From the NCBI GenBank assembly GCA_000716465.1, contig JNWL01000009.1:87653-151652 (forward strand): a stretch of 64,000 nt of DNA, written 5' to 3'. Positions 57,821 through 64,000 of the stretch are shown here, piece after piece. Made by a program: the position numbers and the translations under genes. The DNA is from Streptomyces bikiniensis (lineage in GTDB: Bacteria > Actinomycetota > Actinomycetes > Streptomycetales > Streptomycetaceae). Every line of letters begins with the position of its first letter. Positions within the stretch are counted from its first letter, which is position 1. Below the pieces are notes generated by a model. It saw only the letters and a list, made by a program, of their open reading frames with translations. It searched no databases and had not been told where the DNA came from.

Positions 57821-58310
57821 GTGACCACGACGAACGAGACAAAGACATGGATCGTCACGGGCGCGAGTTCGGGTCTCGGCCTGGCACTCGCCGAGGCGGC
57901 ACTCGCGGCCGGCGAGCACGTGATCGGCACCGCGCGACGGGCCGACCGGTTCGACGGGCTCAGGGCGCGGTACGGGGACCGGTTCCTCGCCGTCGAGCAC
58001 GATGTGCGCGACACCGGAGGAGCGGCCGCGGTCGTGCAGCGGGCGCTGGAGGTGTGAGGTCGTCGGCGCCGTGCGCGCGAACATGGCCGAGGCCGACGGA
58101 GTCCAGGAGGGCGACCCGGCCCGCGCCGCCCGAGTGATCCGCGACGTGCTCGACGCTCCCGACGCGCCGCTCCGGCTCCCGCTCGGCGCCGAGGCGGTCC
58201 GCAACCTCACCCGCGTCTACCGTGCGGCGCTCGACGACGTCGGGAAGTGGGCGTCCGTGAGCGGGTCGGCGGACTTCCCGAACATGCCGCCCGCGGTGCG
58301 CGCGTTCTGA
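57821..58310 (+). pseudogene. SDR pseudogene with internal deletion
   Basis: A frame from GTG 57821 gives a normal SDR N-terminus (WIVTGASSGLGLALAEAALA; DRFLAVEHDVRDTGGAAAVV) that stops at codon 78. A second frame then gives a normal SDR C-terminus (GVQEGDPARAARVIRDVLDA; PDAPLRLPLGAEAVRNLT). The middle third, with the NNAG and YxxxK catalytic segments, is gone. The two halves meet near 58050 in different frames. It cannot encode an active enzyme. Confidence 0.7.
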
Positions 58311-58622
58311 TCGCCGTACGCCGTGGGCCATGGCCACGGATCCGTGAGCCCGGCCTGGCGCCGCGGATCACCGAGTGCGGGGCCCGCGTCCACGGCGGAC
58401 ATCGGGAAGGCCGGAGCCCGCCCGTCGTCCCGCGGACCGGGCGAGACCGGCGGGACGGGTGCGGGCGGTCGTGATCCGGACGGCGGCGGGTGCGACGGGG
58501 AGGAGCCGAAGCGCGCCCCGGCGGCTCCACGGCGCGTCCGGGCGGAGCCCGTGGTCGCGCGGGTCGTGCGGCTGCCGCGGTCCTCGCCCGTTCGTCCCGG
58601 CGCCGCTGCCCGTGACCGAGGG
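58311..58622. other. Convergent gap, no gene
   Basis: About 310 bases between the SDR pseudogene and the end of the AraC gene. Open frames on both strands lack domain matches and ribosome sites; no strong hairpin was found. Confidence 0.5.
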
Positions 58623-59558
58623 TCAGGCCGCGCGCGCCTCGCGCCGGTAGCCACCCGGGGCCTGCCCGTACTCGCGTTTGAATGCCTTGGCGAAGGCGTA
58701 CTCGGAGCCGTAACCGGTGCGCGCGGCGACCGTGGACAGCGGGGCCTCGGACTCCCGAAGGAGCCGTGCGGCGGTCGTCATGCGCCAGCGGGTCAGGTAC
58801 GTCATGGGCGGCTCGCCGACCAGGTCGTTGAACCGGCGGGCGAAGGCCGCGCGGGACAGGCCCGCACGGGCGGCCAGCGACTCCACGGTCCACTGGGCGT
58901 CCGGCTTCGCGTGGATCGCCGCCAGGGCCGGCGCGACCCCCGTGTCCCTGAGCGCGGCCGCCCAGCCCCCGGCCTGCGCGGCCGGACCCTGCTCCAGCCA
59001 GGCGCGCAGGATGTACAGGAGCAGCGAGTCGATCAGCGCGGGCACGATGCCGGCCGAGCCGGCCCGCGGCTGCTCCAGCTCCGCGCGCAACAAGCCGACG
59101 GCGGAGGCGAGTTCGGGTTGCCGGGGAGGGTGCGCGGGCAGGTGGATGATCTCCGGCAGCTGTCGTACGAGGGGGTGGGGGCGGGCCTGGTCGAGGTGGT
59201 AGTTCCCGCACAGCAGGTGGGTGGGCGCGCCGTCGCCGCCGACGGTGACCGTGCCGAGCGGGGAGCCGGGACTGAACTGGGACTCCCGCTCGACCTCGGC
59301 CGGGGTGTCGGGGTGGTCGGCCAGGACGTGCCCGCGCCCGTCCCGCAGGAAGACCACGTCGCCCGGGCCCAGCGGGAGGGGCGGCTGCGATGCCGTGTCC
59401 TCCAGCGGGACGAGCCAGCACGTACCCGACAGCACCACGTGGAATCCCGCCCCGGCCACGGGCGGCAGCCTCAGCCCGAAGGGAACACGTCCGGTGGTCC
59501 GTACGGAGACCGGACGACCGGTACGCATCGAGGCCAGCACCTCGGTGAGGATGTCCAA
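58623..59558 (-). CDS. AraC-family regulator with cupin N-terminal domain
   Basis: A 311-residue protein. An N-terminal cupin (LSGTCWLVPL; LGPGDVVFLRDGRGHVLADH) of the AraC_binding_6 kind is followed by two C-terminal HTHs (WTVESLAARAGLSRAAFARR; LSTVAARTGYGSEYAFAKAF; KREYGQAPGGYRR). The start is a TTG at 59558 with GGAGAG 5 nt upstream. It lies 52 nt downstream of a quinone reductase on the same strand, so it is probably co-transcribed with and regulates that gene. Confidence 0.88.
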   Translation of the reverse strand: MDILTEVLASMRTGRPVSVRTTGRVPFGLRLPPVAGAGFHVVLSGTCWLVPLEDTASQPPLPLGPGDVVFLRDGRGHVLADHPDTPAEVERESQFSPGSPLGTVTVGGDGAPTHLLCGNYHLDQARPHPLVRQLPEIIHLPAHPPRQPELASAVGLLRAELEQPRAGSAGIVPALIDSLLLYILRAWLEQGPAAQAGGWAAALRDTGVAPALAAIHAKPDAQWTVESLAARAGLSRAAFARRFNDLVGEPPMTYLTRWRMTTAARLLRESEAPLSTVAARTGYGSEYAFAKAFKREYGQAPGGYRREARAA

Positions 59559-59610
59559 CTCGTCTCTCCGTAGAACTCCCGGTCTTCCTTCGCACTCTAA
59601 CCCGCCCTGC

Positions 59611-60537
59611 TCAGGCCACGGTCAGGACGACCTTGCCGCGGGTGCGGCCCGAGCCGACCAGTTCGTGGGCCTTCGCCGCCTGTTCGAGCGGGAGCGTCGC
59701 GGAGACGTGCGGGCGGATGCGGCCCGCGTCGATCAGGGCGGCGATCGCCTCCAGGGAGGCGTAGTCCGGTTCGACCGAGATCCCGGCGAAGTGGCGGCCC
59801 TCGTCCTCGACGCGGGCGGCGAGCTCGGTGTTCCAGTGCTCCATGATGCTGACCAGGGTGCCGCCGGGCCTCAGGACGCTCAGCGCACGCTCGCCCTCGG
59901 AGCTGGAGTCGAAGACGACGTCGATGTCCTCGACCGCTCCGGTGTAGTCGGTGGTGCGGTGGTCGATGATCTCGTCCGCCCCGAGTTCGCGGACGAGATC
60001 GTGGTTGGCGGCGCTCGCCAGGGCCGTGACGCGGGCGCCGCGCGCCTTGGCGATCTGTATCGCGAAGTGGCCGACGCCACCGGCCGCCCGGTGGATCAAC
60101 ACCCGCTGCCCTTCGGAGATCCGGGCGGCGTCGACCAGGCCCTGCCAGGCGGTGAGGGCGGCGAGCGGCACGGCGGCGGCGTGCACGTGGTCGAGCGTCG
60201 CGGGCTTGCGGGCCACCTGGCGCGAGGGCACCGCCACGTAGTCGGCGTAGCCGGTGGCGGCTCGCGGGAAGAACGGCATGCCGAAGACCTCGTCCCCGGG
60301 CTTGAAGCGGGCGCCGGGGCCGGCCTCCTCGACGACACCGGAGATGTCCCAGCCCACACCGAACGGAGGCTCGCCGAGCAGCGGGTAGGCACCGGAGCGC
60401 ACCGCCACGTCGACCGGGTTGACGCCGCTCGCGTGCACGCGGACGAGGACCTCGCCGCCGAGCGGGGCCGGCTTGTCCCTCTCGGCGAGCTCCAGGACCT
60501 CGGGGCCGCCGAAGGACTTCTGGATGACAGCACGCAT
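59611..60537 (-). CDS. NADP-dependent quinone oxidoreductase (MDR family)
   Basis: A 308-residue zinc-free MDR enzyme starting MRAVIQKSFGGPEVLELAER, with HRAAGGVGHFAIQIAKARGA as the nucleotide-binding motif and SGRTRGKVVLTVA at the C-terminus. It probably reduces quinones or enones with NADPH. AAGGGAG precedes the ATG at 60537. It is followed by the AraC regulator, and is a distant paralogue of the gene at 40550-41482. Confidence 0.9.
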   Translation of the reverse strand: MRAVIQKSFGGPEVLELAERDKPAPLGGEVLVRVHASGVNPVDVAVRSGAYPLLGEPPFGVGWDISGVVEEAGPGARFKPGDEVFGMPFFPRAATGYADYVAVPSRQVARKPATLDHVHAAAVPLAALTAWQGLVDAARISEGQRVLIHRAAGGVGHFAIQIAKARGARVTALASAANHDLVRELGADEIIDHRTTDYTGAVEDIDVVFDSSSEGERALSVLRPGGTLVSIMEHWNTELAARVEDEGRHFAGISVEPDYASLEAIAALIDAGRIRPHVSATLPLEQAAKAHELVGSGRTRGKVVLTVA

Positions 60538-60925
60538 GGTGAACTCCCTTTCGCAGTGGTGGTCTCGGGGCGAGCGCCCCTCGTCTGCCTCCACGTTAGG
60601 GAGATCGAACGAGCCGCTGAATATCCTCCGGTCTCAGAAAGATGTCCGAGCGTCCACAGGCGGACGAGGATCAGCACCGCCACATCCGGGCCCCGCGCAG
60701 GAGCGGACCGGTGCCGGCGCGGCCAGGCCGTGCCGGCACGGACAGCCACGGATTCTTCGGGGCAAAGGTCGCAGGACCGATCCCGCCGCCACTCCAGGCC
60801 GTCGGGGCTCCGGAGGGCCGTCCTGCTTGCGAAGCGGGCCCCGGGGGAAGGAAACCCGTGACCCGGGCGGCCCGCGCAGCGGACCCGGCCCACGAACGAC
60901 CCCTCTACCGAACGGACCCCCTCGC
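60538..60925. other. Gap upstream of the reductase and Cys-rich genes
   Basis: About 390 bases between divergent starts. It must contain the promoters of the quinone reductase/AraC unit and of the Cys-rich protein; a relatively AT-rich run (GAATATCCTC, AAAGATGTCC) lies at 60625-60650. No gene is supported. Confidence 0.45.
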
Positions 60926-61495
60926 GTGACGACCATCCCTCTCGAGTCCCCGACCGCACGTGTGCCCGGGCGGGTCTGGACCGTCCGACTGACCGGTCAC
61001 AGCGACCGCACCGCGAGTGTCACCTGCACTTCGCCGTGCAGGATGCCCGCCCGCTCCCGTGACCTGGCCGCCTTGCGCGCCTTCGCCGCCCGGCACGCCG
61101 CCGCCCACGCCAGGGCCGCCGCCGTCCGGCCCAACGCCTCCTGCCACTGCCGCGCCGAACGCTGCGAAGCACACCCGGGGGAGAAGACGTCGTGCGCGGG
61201 CGAAGTGGTGCTGATCCTGCGCCACGACCCGATCGTCGGGCAGGTGTGGATCGTCGAGGAGGTGTGCGGGATGTGCGCACCCCACATCCCGCACGCCCGG
61301 ATCCTGGCCCGCGCCGCGGTCCCTGCCGGACGCACCACTGCCGGCCCGGCCACCCGGAGTCAGGGCCAGGGGCGGGCACAGGTGCTGCCGCGCCCGGGGG
61401 TGCCGAACCTGTTCTCCTCGGCCGGTGCCGCCGAGGTGGGTACGGACACGATCCGGCGCCCGCGCAAGCCGCGCCGTCGGCCCCGCCAGGGCTGA
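60926..61495 (+). CDS. Cys-rich, probable zinc-binding protein
   Basis: A 189-residue protein. The first half has VWTVRLTGHSDRTASVTCTS-PC and ASCHCRAERCEAHPGEKTSC; the second has VWIVEEVCGMCAPHIPHARI and a basic Arg/Pro-rich tail. The cysteine/histidine layout suggests metal binding. Similar proteins occur in accessory regions of Streptomyces, often beside plasmid-type regulators, but I do not know a function. The GTG at 60926 is chosen by fit; the ribosome site is weak. Confidence 0.65.
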   Translation: MTTIPLESPTARVPGRVWTVRLTGHSDRTASVTCTSPCRMPARSRDLAALRAFAARHAAAHARAAAVRPNASCHCRAERCEAHPGEKTSCAGEVVLILRHDPIVGQVWIVEEVCGMCAPHIPHARILARAAVPAGRTTAGPATRSQGQGRAQVLPRPGVPNLFSSAGAAEVGTDTIRRPRKPRRRPRQG

Positions 61496-62667
61496 GGCGC
61501 ACCACCCGCAACGAGGAGCCCCGCCGTCGGGTGAGCGACGGGGGCGGGGCGGTCGAGAGCAGCGGTGCGGCCGCTGCCGACCGGCCGGCTCGGGCGAGGT
61601 CCGTGGGGCCCGGGTCCGTTTCCGGGGCCCGTCCGCACCCGCGTACGCCGCCTGCCCGGACGGGAAGATCTACAACTTCCCGGACCAGGCGACGTACGGC
61701 TTCGACCGCCTCGACATCTGCCGGGGGCACCCCGGTCGGACAGCCCGTGCGGTCCCGTGCCACAACCGCCGACGTGCCCGCCGACGCACCCGCCGGCGTC
61801 GGCGCCGGGGGCGCCGTCTTCGACCGGCAGGCCGACACCCTTCACCGAGCGACCGGATCCGAGCACGGGCTTTCGCTCCGCCTCGGCCTCAAGGACACGG
61901 CGCCACCGCCCACCGGCCACGAGGGGCAATGGGATTGCACCGCACCCTCCGCTCGCGACACGGTGCCGGTCCGCCGCTACCTCCTGCGCTCGGCGCCCGC
62001 CCCGTGCGCAACTTCGTGATCGGGAACCCGCGCCGGTCCACCCGCTGCCCTTCGGACGGGTTCGACCAGCACTTCGGCATCGCCGGGGCGTTCGGGAAAC
62101 CTCGGGCGGTGAAGCAGGGGCCGGCGGGATCCTCGTACGAGAAGGGCAACTGCGGCCCACAGGCGACAACAAGGCCGCCGGACGTCAGGGACTGCTGAAC
62201 GGCGTCGGGCGGCGGCTCCGCCACCTCACCGCTCGTGGGCGGCCGGCTGACGGAGGGCTTCCTCGACGTGAGGCCGCACCCGTTCGGGGACGCAGTCCTC
62301 CGTGACGACCGCGCGACCGCTCGTGCGACAGCCGACCGCCATCAGTGCGGGAGAGCTCTCGGTGGGCACGCCGGCCTTCTTGAACTGCCGGCCGAGCCGG
62401 CTGACCCACAACGGCCTCGTGGAGATCGCGTCCGGTGGCGTCCGGTGGTCCTTGCCGTCGTCACCGCTCCGCCGCCCTGCCCGTCCCGGCCGTGAAGGCG
62501 CCACCGGAACGTCCGCCGCGCTGCGCCGACACCTGCTCGAAAGCCGTACGGATGACGTCGTTGTCCGCGCTCGGCACCGCACGCGGGCGGCTTCCGGGGA
62601 CGAGAGCGCGAAGCGCGGCCCCCGGGCGATCCGCCGACCATCCAGGTGCCCGGCGTTCGAGCGGCCG
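61496..62667. other. Gene-remnant stretch
   Basis: About 1.17 kb with no intact gene. A plus-strand piece around 61650-61755 reads ACPDGKIYNFPDQATYGFDR, another near 62005-62150 reads FDQHFGIAGAFGKPRAVKQG, and a minus-strand piece at 62226-62430 reads like a protein C-terminus. Frames change repeatedly, which fits decayed genes rather than non-coding DNA. Confidence 0.5.
62226..62430 (-). pseudogene. C-terminal gene remnant
   Basis: A minus-strand frame with good codon bias: LGRQFKKAGVPTESSPALMA, then VGCRTSGRAVVTEDCVPERV and RPHVEEALRQPAAHER before a TGA. Upstream of about 62440 the frame becomes low-complexity Arg/Ser. The family is not recognised; probably the tail of a truncated gene. 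Confidence 0.35.
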
Positions 62668-63507
62668 CTACCCGTCCCGCCAGGCGCTCACGGTCCAGAA
62701 GACCGCGAAGCCCGTCCACAGGACGGCGAACACCCAGACCGCGGGGTGGCCGCCGAACAGCGCCATGGTGCCGAGCCAGCCGACTCCGAAGGCCACGAAC
62801 AGCAAGCCGAAGCCGGTGTAGGAGAAGAGGCCCGAAAGGCGCCCGCTCAGTAATGCCCACGCGCCGCCCACCAGACTCAGGCAGCCCAACGCGAGCCACG
62901 GGAGAACCGACTGCTGCGAGGAGGGCGCGTAGGAGTCGGTGCGGCCGCGAACCCTCAGCTCCACGACCTCCCCCCGCCACAGCCGGACTTCGGCGCGGTC
63001 GCCCTTCCCGGCGTCGTCGTACGTCTCCGACCCCACGTCCAGCCAGGCCGTGCCCCCCGGCCACCGCACCCTCAGGTCGTAGTGCCTCGTGCAGGTCGTG
63101 CCGCCGCCTCCGCCGCCCGCGGTGGTCACCCCGCCGGCCATCACGCCGCCCATGGTGCCACCGGCGGTGTTCATACCGCCTCCGGTGGTGATGCCCCCCG
63201 CCGTGCCGCCGCTCGTGCCGTTGGACGTACAGTGCTCTCCCGTCCGCCGGTCGAGCACCGTGCCCGTCTCGTGCCGCACGCACGGTTCCCCCTCGTCCCC
63301 GTCCCCGCTCCGGCAGACGGGTGCGCCGCGGTACTCCATGGTCGCTTCGTAGCCTTCGGCGACCTGCTGACCGCACAGCAGGACCACCGATCCTGCCGCG
63401 AGGACGAGCAGCCCCCGTAACCAGCGGGGCAGCCGCTCGCGGTACCAGATGTCGCCGTACCCCCTGCTTCTCATCCCGTCGTGATTCCCGTTCGGCGCAG
63501 TCCCCAT
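62668..63507 (-). CDS. Membrane protein with Gly-rich extracellular insert
   Basis: A 279-residue protein with four helices: GLLVLAAGSVVLLCGQQVAE near residue 40, and three at the C-terminus (WLALGCLSLVGGAWALLSGR; GLLFVAFGVGWLGTMALFG; AVWVFAVLWTGFAVFWTVS). The loop between helices 1 and 2 includes cysteines and a Gly/Thr/Met-rich tract (GGTAGGITTGGGMNTAGGTM and on) of about 40 residues. No family is recognised. The ATG at 63507 is used; ATG at 63474 is possible. Confidence 0.7.
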   Translation of the reverse strand: MGTAPNGNHDGMRSRGYGDIWYRERLPRWLRGLLVLAAGSVVLLCGQQVAEGYEATMEYRGAPVCRSGDGDEGEPCVRHETGTVLDRRTGEHCTSNGTSGGTAGGITTGGGMNTAGGTMGGVMAGGVTTAGGGGGGTTCTRHYDLRVRWPGGTAWLDVGSETYDDAGKGDRAEVRLWRGEVVELRVRGRTDSYAPSSQQSVLPWLALGCLSLVGGAWALLSGRLSGLFSYTGFGLLFVAFGVGWLGTMALFGGHPAVWVFAVLWTGFAVFWTVSAWRDG

Positions 63508-63709
63508 GCACCGCCCCCGCCACGGCGAGCGGATGACGACCCGGCCGCGCATCACTCGTGGTGTCCGGTGAGCCGCTCACCGCAGGGCCCCGCACCTCAT
63601 CCCCGGCGTCCCGGCCGAAGCCTCGAACAGATCCCACCGACACTCGTGCCGGACGTACGGGTGAGACGGGCCGAGCCGCACGAAGTCCCTTGACGCCTGT
63701 GCGCTTCTC

Positions 63710-63754
63710 CGGCCCACCGGCATGCTCGTGTGGGGCCACCATGCCGGTGGGCCG
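63710..63754. terminator. Perfect 15-bp hairpin
   Basis: CGGCCCACCGGCATG (63710-63724) and its exact complement (63740-63754) around a 15-nt loop, 141 nt past the stop of the minus-strand ATPase at the window edge. It fits an intrinsic terminator for that gene. Confidence 0.65.
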
Positions 63755-63894
63755 ACGACCTCGAACCTACTTCCGCGGACTCTCGGCGCCCATACGGAAC
63801 CCGGCTCCTACGGATACGCCAAGAACCCGGCCTGTCCCCGCCAAGTGCACAAGTGCGTGGACCTGCGGTTTCGCAGGTGGTCACCCGAAGACTC

Positions 63895-64000
63895 CTACAC
63901 ACCACCGGTCAGGGGGTCGTCGGTCAGGGCGATGGTGGCGGTGATCCTCTTGCCGAGGGGCGTGCGGTGGACGGTGAAGCCCTGGGCGAGTCTGACGACG
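63895..64000 (-). CDS. RsbW-like ATP-binding regulator (partial, N-terminus beyond window)
   Basis: Only the last 35 codons are inside the window: VVRLAQGFTVHRTPLGKRIT, then ATIALTDDPLTGGV and a TAG stop (63897-63895). This matches the C-terminal end of RsbW-like HATPase proteins and aligns with the homologue at 33894-34331 (VAESFEARREPIGKRVTARI). Partner and role unknown. Confidence 0.7.
   Translation of the reverse strand, partial: VVRLAQGFTVHRTPLGKRITATIALTDDPLTGGV

Overview
The window is very GC-rich, its reading frames have a strong G/C third-position bias, starts are often GTG or TTG, and the gene families are typical of filamentous actinobacteria (MmyB-type XRE regulator, NB-ARC regulator, class F sortase with ECF sigma factor, Lsr2-type protein, a TTA leucine codon). 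It is most likely a Streptomyces chromosome segment. There are no ribosomal or central replication genes. Many small regulator/enzyme pairs and several gene fossils suggest an accessory or arm-proximal region.

Layout. 1-5.2 kb (minus): a partial beta-propeller lipoprotein coupled to a large protein with a possible Lon-like domain, one membrane helix and WD40 repeats. 5.3-6.4 kb: a LacI fossil and a small HTH / Clp-N operon whose promoter predicts a leaderless mRNA. 6.4-12.3 kb (minus): alpha-glucan/trehalose-type GH13 enzymes around an LLM flavin oxidoreductase, then a saccharopine-dehydrogenase-like protein. 12.4-20.8 kb: small membrane, Lsr2-like and secreted proteins, plus two regulator/effector pairs (XRE-MFS pump, TetR-FAD monooxygenase). 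21-26 kb: APC transporter with a coupled leader ORF, a response-regulator fossil, and a carbonic anhydrase / SulP bicarbonate pair with a TTA codon. 26.8-30.5 kb: two divergent glycosyltransferases. 30.8-33.8 kb: surface protein, sortase, ECF sigma factor and zinc anti-sigma factor.

33.9-36.4 kb: RsbW-like ATPase and a beta-propeller phytase preceded by a PHO-box-like repeat. 36.6-41.9 kb: TetR/hydrolase pair, a long palindromic terminator, an aberrant tRNA-like element, PAP2 phosphatase, snapalysin-type protease, quinone reductase and a repeat-containing secreted protein. 42-48.3 kb: Old Yellow Enzyme/MarR pair with a shared operator region, BrkB-type membrane protein, Ser/Thr kinase and tiny membrane proteins. 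48.9-51.2 kb: SDR, a small zinc-finger protein and a large perfect hairpin. 51.3-55.7 kb: XRE-NB-ARC (STAND) regulator divergent from a two-domain Imm49-type immunity protein. 55.8-64 kb: AlkZ-like glycosylase, DUF2165 protein, deleted SDR pseudogene, quinone reductase with AraC regulator, a Cys-rich protein, a stretch of gene remnants, a Gly-rich membrane protein, and the C-terminus of a second RsbW-like ATPase.

The main themes are local regulator-effector pairs with palindromic operators, transcription units closed by near-perfect hairpins, and signal-transduction or conflict-type proteins (WD40, STAND, Imm49, kinase, sigma/anti-sigma). All functions are inferred from sequence by eye. No database search or structure prediction was run.
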